From a virus, in IMG/VR virus record IMGVR_UViG_3300031885_000034, positions 1 to 45,285 of that record: 45,285 nt of DNA. One strand, written 5' to 3'. How positions within the stretch are numbered: the stretch's first letter is position 1; each line of letters begins with the position of its first letter. Under the pieces are notes generated by a model. That model saw only the letters and a list, made by a program, of their open reading frames with translations. It was not told the DNA's origin and made no database searches. Shown here in pieces: positions 39,909 through 45,285 of this stretch. The position numbers were made by a program, and so were the translations under genes.

Positions 39909-40573
39909 CGGAAATACATGTGGAAGACGGACGAACCGTCAATCCAAAGGAGTATGAAAGTGCGAAAGCAAGTCGCGGGATAACCGTGCAGTTTGCACCA
40001 GGTGAACTACATTCGGAAGATGACATGAAGATTAAGATGTATCTTCAACACATCAGCGAGTTCGTGAAGATTTCGGTGGATGAAGCTGTTGGAAAGGATA
40101 ACACCGCAGGCGAAGCAATTCACGGTGCTACCAAACCTGCTCAAAAGCCAGCTGAAAAACCGAACGAGAAGCCAGCTGAAAAGCCCGAGGAAAAGCCTTC
40201 CGAACCAGCTAAGCCAGCTGAAAAGGTGCCTGAAAAGACGCCTGAGAAAACACAGGGTGGTTTCCCACCGGTATCGGAACAGACACAGCTTCCTGAACCA
40301 CCGAAAGCCCAACCAGCTCAGCCAACTAAGCCAGCTGAGCCGACGGAGGATGAGAAGTGGAAACACGGTGTACGGAAGGATAAGTTCGGAAATGTTTGGC
40401 CGGAGAAAATCACATGTGAAGTGTGCGGACAGATGCTCGAAGTCCGACCGAACAGAAACAAAGAGCCATATGTGATATGCAGCGGAACAGATGCTGACCC
40501 ACACGTAGCAAGCTTCCTGAAGCAGGATGGAAGTCTCGGGGAACCAGCACGACCAATGGGGAAGCCGAGTTGA
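39896..40573 (+). CDS. Protein with proline/lysine-rich linker and zinc ribbon
   Basis: 225 residues. An N-terminal alpha/beta part (ITEIHVEDGRTVNPKEYESA) is joined by a repetitive linker of KPAEKPxEKP units (about residues 80-160) to a C-terminal ribbon with ITCEVCGQMLEVRPNRNKEP and YVICSG. The EKP linker resembles flexible tethers of single-stranded-DNA-binding or recruitment proteins. The function is not identifiable. Confidence 0.6.
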   Translation: MAWITEIHVEDGRTVNPKEYESAKASRGITVQFAPGELHSEDDMKIKMYLQHISEFVKISVDEAVGKDNTAGEAIHGATKPAQKPAEKPNEKPAEKPEEKPSEPAKPAEKVPEKTPEKTQGGFPPVSEQTQLPEPPKAQPAQPTKPAEPTEDEKWKHGVRKDKFGNVWPEKITCEVCGQMLEVRPNRNKEPYVICSGTDADPHVASFLKQDGSLGEPARPMGKPS

Positions 40574-40577
40574 ATGG

Positions 40578-40988
40578 ATGCCGGAATCGAAAGGCATCTG
40601 TATCAGCATCAGCGAAGATGACCTGCTCACGCTTCAGGAGCTCGAAGCGTTGGGCATCATCACCAACCGTTCGGCTTGGGTATGCAACTGCATTCGCGAG
40701 CTAGCGGAAGAGTGCGGAATAGGTCAGGTGCTAGACAGAGAGACCGCTCGCTTGGAGACCCGCTTAGCGGAGCTCCATACGATGCGCAGCGAACAGCAAA
40801 GGAGAAATGTGGAGAAAGAACTCATGTGGGACAGAGTAGTGAGACAGTTCTGTCAGCGGAGAGATGGAGACCGTCAGGCTGATGTCAATTGGCTCAAATC
40901 ACGGAAGAAGGAAATTAAAGCTTGCAGACCAGGAAGGTTGTTTGAGGAAGTGCTCGAGGAGTTGCAGCAGATGAGGGATACAACATGA
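40578..40988 (+). CDS. Ribbon-helix-helix protein with coiled coil
   Basis: 136 residues. ICISISEDDLLTLQELEALG followed by ITNRSAWVCNCIRELAEE is a CopG/Arc-like ribbon-helix-helix. The remainder is helical and charged (TARLETRLAELHTMRSEQQR). The ATG at 40578 lacks a strong ribosome binding site and may be coupled to the upstream stop. Likely transcriptional regulator of the early block. Confidence 0.6.
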   Translation: MPESKGICISISEDDLLTLQELEALGIITNRSAWVCNCIRELAEECGIGQVLDRETARLETRLAELHTMRSEQQRRNVEKELMWDRVVRQFCQRRDGDRQADVNWLKSRKKEIKACRPGRLFEEVLEELQQMRDTT

Positions 40989-41383
40989 GTGAACTAACCT
41001 GGCAACACCGTAAGCACGGCGACCATGAACACGACACGATGCGCTTCATAGCTGAAAGACTCTTCGTTGAAGCAGGCTACCCGATAAAGGATACATCTGT
41101 CTTTAAGTCGCTGTACAACATGCCTTGCGAACCCGACCTTTACAGCATTGTGAAGGAGAGACGTATCATCGGTAACACAAGAACGACTGTTGACGTTCCG
41201 GTTGTTGTTGAGTTCGAGACCCACGCAACCAAGCAAGGCAACCTGCTCAAGCAGAGGCAGTACGAAGAACATGTGAAAGGAATAAGGCTATATGTTCTCG
41301 ACCTAGCCGAGTTAGATACAGATAAGGTTTGGCAGAACTGGGTTTGGTGTGAACGTTGGCTGAAGGAGAGGTTACCGCTATGA
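40985..41383 (+). CDS. Possible small PD-(D/E)XK nuclease-like protein
   Basis: 132 residues, ATG overlapping the previous stop. CEPDLYSIVKERR and VDVPVVVEFETHATKQGNLL place acidic residues (EPD, then E-x-E) in the order seen in restriction-endonuclease-like cores, although the usual lysine is not obvious. Alternatively it may bind DNA without cutting. Low-confidence family assignment. Confidence 0.45.
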   Translation: MSELTWQHRKHGDHEHDTMRFIAERLFVEAGYPIKDTSVFKSLYNMPCEPDLYSIVKERRIIGNTRTTVDVPVVVEFETHATKQGNLLKQRQYEEHVKGIRLYVLDLAELDTDKVWQNWVWCERWLKERLPL

Positions 41384-41583
41384 CTGAACCAATGAACTGC
41401 CCAAAGTGCGGGAGCGAGATAACGGTTGACGATTATCTCTACGACCGCTACAACTACTCCAATCCGAAAGATTGGCTAAGTCCGCTGGATGGTTGCGATA
41501 CTTGGATTCATTGCCCCAACTGCAACTATGAAGAAATGATTCGTTCCGTAAGAGACGGTCACGAGGGGAAGGTGAAACCGTGA
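41380..41583 (+). CDS. Micro zinc ribbon of the CPKCGSE family
   Basis: 67 residues. MNCPKCGSEITVDDYLYD, IHCPNCNYEEM and the terminal GHEGKVKP. The loop between cysteine pairs is long. ATG overlaps the previous stop. The final codons contain GGGGAAGGTGAA, the next gene's ribosome binding site. Confidence 0.65.
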   Translation: MTEPMNCPKCGSEITVDDYLYDRYNYSNPKDWLSPLDGCDTWIHCPNCNYEEMIRSVRDGHEGKVKP

Positions 41584-41699
41584 ACTGCCCCAAGTGCGGT
41601 CGTTTTATGAAGTATGGGGTCGAAACTTTTCCAGACGGCGCAACATTGGACCGCTTCTGGTTCTGCAAATGCGGTCACGAGGAGAAGGTGAAGCAATGA
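41580..41699 (+). CDS. 39-residue micro zinc ribbon
   Basis: GTG start overlapping the previous stop as GTGA. MNCPKCGRFMKYG, then FWFCKCGHEEKVKQ. It is one ribbon with the family ending, encoding GGAGAAGGTGA just before the next ATG. Confidence 0.65.
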   Translation: MNCPKCGRFMKYGVETFPDGATLDRFWFCKCGHEEKVKQ

Positions 41700-42046
41700 C
41701 AGTTGAAGTCATCCGACGCAGCGGTCAATACTGGGGTAAGATAGTCGGAGGTAGAGGGGTTGGTAAAGGCTACAAAGGTTTAATCAACGGAAAGACCTAT
41801 GTTGCGTGGAGAAAGCTTGACCAAGAATGCGGTAAGTTTAACGGCTTCGGAATCCAGTATGACCTCTTTCGAGAACTGAAGGAACGCGATGTTACAACGA
41901 TAATTATTGTCACACCAGATAATGAATACACTTCAAGCTTGTCTCATTGGGAACTCAAAGGAACAATAGCTACGATATCTTCTCATTGGGGTGAGCAGAT
42001 ATTCCTTTCGACCGGAATGCAGGAAAAGGTGATTAACCGTGGCTGA
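41696..42046 (+). CDS. Small beta-rich protein
   Basis: 116 residues. VEVIRRSGQYWGKIVGGRG and KTYVAWRKLDQECGK begin it. ATG overlaps the micro-ribbon stop, with the binding site supplied by that gene. A 17-base match to the repeated RNA element occurs at 41951-41966 but encodes WELKGT in frame. Function unknown. Confidence 0.55.
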   Translation: MTVEVIRRSGQYWGKIVGGRGVGKGYKGLINGKTYVAWRKLDQECGKFNGFGIQYDLFRELKERDVTTIIIVTPDNEYTSSLSHWELKGTIATISSHWGEQIFLSTGMQEKVINRG

Positions 42047-42392
42047 AGATGTTTGTCAAAACAATCCGCTCTGTCCATCACATCTTTACATCGCATGCAA
42101 AGACTGCCCTGAGCAAGCAGAATGCTATCAGACATTTTCATCCCGTTCAGAAAGAGTGGAATGGGAGTATGCTATCAGAAGGAGCGAGTTGACGTGGATG
42201 CTTCAAAATGTTGAGCAGCGGTATAGAGGTGCAATTCGGTTGCAGAAAGGAAGTGCAAGTCGTAGCGATTGGGATAGAGAAAAGCTTAGACTTGAAGGTG
42301 AAGAACGCGTGCTGAAATCCGTGCGTAGCGACGTTCTGTTTCGCATAAACGGCAACCGAAGCGAACGGGAACAGCAAGGTGTTTTGCTATGA
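42039..42392 (+). CDS. Small cysteine-containing protein
   Basis: 117 residues, GTG start, 8-base overlap. The N-terminus CQNNPLC and CKDCPEQAEC make a possible metal cluster, and the rest is a charged helix (SELTWMLQNVEQRYRGAIR). Function unknown. Confidence 0.55.
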   Translation: MAEDVCQNNPLCPSHLYIACKDCPEQAECYQTFSSRSERVEWEYAIRRSELTWMLQNVEQRYRGAIRLQKGSASRSDWDREKLRLEGEERVLKSVRSDVLFRINGNRSEREQQGVLL

Positions 42393-42616
42393 CAAGCAGC
42401 ACAACACGCACGAGATGGCGTTATTCATGCCAAGGGTGTGAAAGACGGTGTAGGTCAAAATCAAGCTCGAAACATGCAGAAATACCAACAACGTGTCTGT
42501 ATCAGGAGATACACAATATTGACAGTCATCCGCCGAAATGGCATCTCATCGCGGAAGGCAGCGAATACACGCACAGCGGCGTAAGCGGATTAAGGAGGAA
42601 GAGGAATGGGCGTTAA
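42389..42616 (+). CDS. Small cysteine-rich protein
   Basis: 75 residues, ATG overlapping the previous stop. YSCQGCERRCRSKSSSKHAE and TTCLYQE give a cluster of four cysteines. It overlaps the Cas4-like gene by 11 bases. Function unknown. Confidence 0.5.
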   Translation: MTSSTTRTRWRYSCQGCERRCRSKSSSKHAEIPTTCLYQEIHNIDSHPPKWHLIAEGSEYTHSGVSGLRRKRNGR

Positions 42617-43325
42617 AGATTTCCCACCAAGGGTTCAGAAATACATCAACCAGCGGATGACCAGAGAATGGGGACCAAGCGATGATTCAAGGGTTAGCGT
42701 AACAGAGCTCCTCGGGTGTCTGAGGAAGTCGTATCTCAATCGCAGGCACCCTCTTCCAGCGGATTTCAAAGGGAATGTAGCAATGTTTCACGGCATCGTT
42801 TTCGATGAACTATACACGCATCTATATCCTAGAAACCAGATACGGGTGACACACAGATTACCGAACGATAACATAGTTATCTCGGGTCGTCTCGACTTCA
42901 TCGATGACGACGGAGCGGTAGCGGATTGGAAGACTGTGGAGCAGATGTACTACATCGAGAAAGATGGCGCAAGAGAGGACCACATTTCACAGGTAATGTT
43001 CTACTGCTGGTGTGAAGCAATTCCAAAAGGGAGATTGTATTACCAGACTCTGCGCAACTGTTTGAAGATAGACATTAATCCGACACGGGAGCAGTTACAG
43101 CTTAACCTGGAGTGTTTGGAAGTTTTGGCAAAGACGTTCCATGAAGCGTTGAAGACAAATATGATGCCGCCTGTGAAGGTGAAGAAGGACTGGGAATGTA
43201 CCTATGGCAAGGGTGAGGATGCCACCTACTGCCAATACTACGACCAATGTTACGGAGGTCGAAAACATGGTAAGACCTACGACATACTGGAAGGACGGGG
43301 AGAAAAGAATAGCAATGCTGTTTGA
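42606..43325 (+). CDS. Cas4/RecB-family nuclease with probable iron-sulfur cluster
   Basis: 239 residues. One cysteine near the N-terminus (C38 in TELLGCLRKSYL), H62, GRLDFI with D97, ADWKT with D107 and K109, the QVMFY motif (Q129-Y133) and three C-terminal cysteines (C198, C209, C215) give the full Cas4 layout. Cas4 proteins are 5'-3' exonucleases. Archaeal viruses often carry solitary copies for recombination or replication. GGAGGAAGAGG lies before the ATG. No cas1/cas2 is nearby. Confidence 0.85.
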   Translation: MGVKDFPPRVQKYINQRMTREWGPSDDSRVSVTELLGCLRKSYLNRRHPLPADFKGNVAMFHGIVFDELYTHLYPRNQIRVTHRLPNDNIVISGRLDFIDDDGAVADWKTVEQMYYIEKDGAREDHISQVMFYCWCEAIPKGRLYYQTLRNCLKIDINPTREQLQLNLECLEVLAKTFHEALKTNMMPPVKVKKDWECTYGKGEDATYCQYYDQCYGGRKHGKTYDILEGRGEKNSNAV

Positions 43326-43749
43326 TGGAAAGCGAGTTCCGTGTTCAGGCTCATCAGCCGATATGAAAGGGGATGTGCTCCATGATAACTTCTTCATCGA
43401 AGTGAAGAACAGAGGTCAGGGTCAGATAAGCGTTGTCGGATGGTATAACATCGCCCGCGACCAATGTGCGAAACAGAAGTATGAGAAAGACCGACAGAAG
43501 AAAGTACTACTCGTTGTGCACGAGAAGCGACTCAAGCGCGACCTCGTGGTGCTTGATATCAAAGACTTTATCGAGTTGCTCGGAGGAATGCCGGTTGAAG
43601 AACCTGCTCCATCAAGCGTACCACCGATGAAACCGCTTACAGAAGAAGAGTGCGCTGAAGGGCTTTCAAAGCTTTTCGGGGACGATGAAGCTGAAAAAGC
43701 AGCAGAGTGTTCAGCGATGGCTCGGCGGATAATGGGGGCGCAGGAATGA
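43267..43749 (+). CDS. PD-(D/E)XK nuclease, Holliday junction resolvase-like
   Basis: 160 residues. KRVPCSGSSADMKGDVLHDN, then FFIEVKNRGQG, gives the D-x(n)-ExK core common to phage resolvase-like nucleases. VLLVVHEKRLKRDLVVLDIK continues the fold. The C-terminal 60 residues are acidic (EEPAPSSVPPMKPLTEEECA). ATG at 43267 with GGAGG, overlapping the Cas4-like gene by 59 bases. The pair may act together in recombination or genome processing. Confidence 0.7.
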   Translation: MVRPTTYWKDGEKRIAMLFDGKRVPCSGSSADMKGDVLHDNFFIEVKNRGQGQISVVGWYNIARDQCAKQKYEKDRQKKVLLVVHEKRLKRDLVVLDIKDFIELLGGMPVEEPAPSSVPPMKPLTEEECAEGLSKLFGDDEAEKAAECSAMARRIMGAQE

Positions 43750-44042
43750 GATGTGGACATTGCGGAAAGGAATTCACTCCCAACCCGCACTACCGAAGAA
43801 AATCCCCACAGATATACTGTTCCCGTCAATGTGCGTGGAATGCAAACTACATAAGATGGAATGAACGAATCAGAAACAGTCGGAGTTCTGCTTATCTTAA
43901 ACGTCTTGCGCTCTTTAAAGCGTATCGACAGAAACGCATTTTGGCGGGAGGCTGTTCGAGATGCGGAGGGAATAACGACCGAAAAAGCATAGGGTTGAAA
44001 ACCTGTTCCAGTTGCGCTGAATACGTAACCAGCCGGAGATGA
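43746..44042 (+). CDS. Zinc-finger protein with two cysteine clusters
   Basis: 98 residues, ATG overlapping the previous stop. MRCGHCGKEFTPNPHYRRK and IYCSRQC form one cluster, CSRCGG and TCSSC a second. The central helix is basic. Possibly DNA-binding and homing-endonuclease-like in composition, but no nuclease core is visible. Confidence 0.6.
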   Translation: MRCGHCGKEFTPNPHYRRKSPQIYCSRQCAWNANYIRWNERIRNSRSSAYLKRLALFKAYRQKRILAGGCSRCGGNNDRKSIGLKTCSSCAEYVTSRR

Positions 44043-44046
44043 AAAG

Positions 44047-44967
44047 ATGAAACACATCGACTTCAGAAACATGACGACAAGTGTGAGAATGGATAACGGG
44101 CGGATAGTTGCAGAAAAGCTTCCATACGCTCCGCTTCCAGAGAATTATGACCTCTATGAATTGAACGACTTCCATGATGGTAACGCAGCCATGAGCGAAA
44201 AAATGGTGAAGAAAGCGGTCGCTGCGATTGCTGCTCAAAAGCACTCGTATGTGATTCTTCAGGGAGACCATCTGGAAACGGTTGCAATCACAGATAGCCG
44301 GTACAGCATTTCTGTACACGGGAATCGTTTGACAAGATTCAATGCACAGCGCAACGACTTCATGCGGTTGTTAGAACCCATAGCAGATAAGGTGCTTTGG
44401 TTGCTCGACGGTAATCATGAGGCAAAGATACACAACATCTATCAACCGAACGATGACATCGCTGCGAACTGGAATACGGTATATGCAGATTCAACATTTG
44501 TCAAAGCTCTATTCGACAACTGGAGACTCGGTTCGTGGCACGGTGCAGGAGTTATCAACAGCAGAGCAGGTGATGAACTTCAGAGGAGAACCAATCAGCT
44601 TATCGGACTGAAACGCAACCTGAGAAACCTTCCTGTCGACGACTGCGACATTGTGACATGTGGACATTATCACCAATGTCTCTACCATCCGCCTACAGAA
44701 AAGCTTGTTCTTATCAGCAAGAGTCTTGAGCTGCAAGGGGCGTATTCTAAACCGGGGAAGATTTGGGTTGATAAAGCGAAAGGCTTATATCGTATCCATG
44801 ATGATGATAGGCACTGGATGTGTTGCGGTAGCTTCCTTCGCGCATACGCAGAAGGTATCTCAAGCTACACAGAAAACGCCGGCTACCAAGCTACGGAGCT
44901 AGGCTACGGACATATCAGAGTGAGGAAAGGTATACCAACAGTCGTTGAAGTCGTAAAGATGGAGTGA
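44047..44967 (+). CDS. Metallophosphoesterase
   Basis: 306 residues. Calcineurin-like motifs: NDFHDGN (D41, H43), LQGDHLE (D74), DGNHEAK (122-125) and GHYHQ near residue 216. The Asp/His/Asn set binds two metals for phosphoester hydrolysis. Phage members often act on DNA ends or nucleotides. Substrate here is unknown. Strong ATG context, 4 bases after the previous stop. Confidence 0.85.
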   Translation: MKHIDFRNMTTSVRMDNGRIVAEKLPYAPLPENYDLYELNDFHDGNAAMSEKMVKKAVAAIAAQKHSYVILQGDHLETVAITDSRYSISVHGNRLTRFNAQRNDFMRLLEPIADKVLWLLDGNHEAKIHNIYQPNDDIAANWNTVYADSTFVKALFDNWRLGSWHGAGVINSRAGDELQRRTNQLIGLKRNLRNLPVDDCDIVTCGHYHQCLYHPPTEKLVLISKSLELQGAYSKPGKIWVDKAKGLYRIHDDDRHWMCCGSFLRAYAEGISSYTENAGYQATELGYGHIRVRKGIPTVVEVVKME

Positions 44968-44972
44968 GGAAG

Positions 44973-45285
44973 ATGACAGAACAGTTTAAAGCACTCGGAA
45001 AGAAGGTGAGAAGGCCTTCGAAAAAGTCGTTGGAGACGTTTGCCAAGCCTGCAGACGTGACAAGAGTGACGATGGAAAGCGAAGAAGTAACAAGCCTCTG
45101 TCCTGTAACCGGACAGCCGGATTGGGATAAGGTGAGCATTCACTACAGTCCGAACAAGCTGTGCTTGGAATCGAAAAGCTTGAAACTTTACCTTTGGAGT
45201 TTCCGACAGAAGGGTACATTCTGCGAGAATTTGGCTAACTCAATTCTCGGAGACTTGCTCGACGTTCTTGACCCACTCGACTGCA
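44973..45285 (+). CDS. queF: QueF-like preQ0 reductase, truncated by the window edge
   Basis: 104 residues visible. SLCPVTGQPDW gives the catalytic Cys (C43) and Asp (D50) at the seven-residue spacing of QueF. CLESKSLKLYLWSFR matches the NADPH-site signature ESKS. QueF reduces 7-cyano-7-deazaguanine (preQ0) to preQ1 in cells. Viruses with QueF can place preQ1-type bases in their DNA. The GGAG of the preceding stop region serves as the binding site. The NADPH motif argues against the archaeosine amidinotransferase QueF-L. The 3' end is outside the window. Confidence 0.9.
   Translation, partial: MTEQFKALGKKVRRPSKKSLETFAKPADVTRVTMESEEVTSLCPVTGQPDWDKVSIHYSPNKLCLESKSLKLYLWSFRQKGTFCENLANSILGDLLDVLDPLDC

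Noticed and set aside
41951-41966. Third occurrence of GGAACTCAAAGGAACAA, as in elements A and B
   Set aside because: It lies inside a coding gene (WELKGT in frame) and lacks the closing stem and the GGAGAA hairpin, so I treat it as chance or a vestige.
42606-43325. Cas4-like gene as part of a CRISPR-Cas locus
   Set aside because: No cas1, cas2 or repeats nearby. Solitary viral Cas4-like nucleases are common.
1-45285. CRISPR array, insertion sequence, reverse transcriptase/diversity-generating element, tRNA genes
   Set aside because: No regularly spaced repeats, transposase, RT or clear tRNA cloverleaf was found in the window.

Overview
The window reads as one contiguous stretch of a double-stranded DNA tailed virus genome (head-tail virus, class Caudoviricetes), most likely infecting an archaeon. 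The virus call rests on a complete structural gene set in the canonical order. The archaeal call is an inference. Intergenic regions carry TATA-like boxes (TTTATATA, TTATATATA, GTTATATAAC) at suitable distances from starts or leaders instead of bacterial -35/-10 pairs. Zinc ribbons are present in a very large share of the proteins, including the portal and prohead protease. Cas4-like, SprT-like and QueF-like genes are also present. Genes are packed with 4-base ATGA, GTGA or TTGA overlaps, use ATG, GTG and TTG starts, and are preceded by GGAGGTGA-type ribosome binding sites.

Layout: 1-961 is a non-coding, strongly structured region with promoter-like sequences. 962-13458 (+) is the packaging and head module: TerS, TerL, two small zinc proteins, a papain-like peptidase, a portal-MuF fusion, a gp10-like protein, a 1067-residue zinc-ribbon-rich prohead protease/scaffold, the major capsid protein and two tandem pairs of paralogous small beta proteins. 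13455-18903 (+) holds zinc mini-proteins and fibre/spike-like genes, one with a 15-fold repeat. 18916-24129 (+) is the neck and tail module: connector, tail completion candidate, a homing endonuclease, tail tube, frameshifted assembly chaperones and a short tape measure protein. 24132-29806 (+) is the tail tip and an array of three paralogous receptor-binding fibres.

29807-30038 is a convergent intergenic region with an RNA-like element that recurs at the left end. 30039-33508 (-) is an operon-like block of small, mostly zinc-binding proteins, headed by a separate HNH-like/ribbon-helix-helix protein. 33509-34293 is a divergent control region with an archaeal-type promoter and a candidate structured RNA of about 400 nt. 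34294-45285 (+) is the early/replication-type module: SprT-like, DUF932-like, many micro zinc ribbons, a deoxyribosyltransferase-like protein, GNAT, ribbon-helix-helix, Cas4-like and resolvase-like nucleases, a metallophosphoesterase and a truncated QueF.

How it works together (inference): the minus block and the right-hand plus block diverge from 33.5-34.3 kb and are probably early genes with two small RHH regulators. The left plus block builds the virion. QueF at the right edge suggests 7-deazaguanine (preQ1-type) modification of viral DNA, with partner genes outside the window. The most unusual signals are the twice-occurring RNA-like element, the large structured leader RNA, the family of micro zinc ribbons whose C-terminal codons encode the next gene's ribosome binding site, and the zinc-ribbon-laden head proteins.
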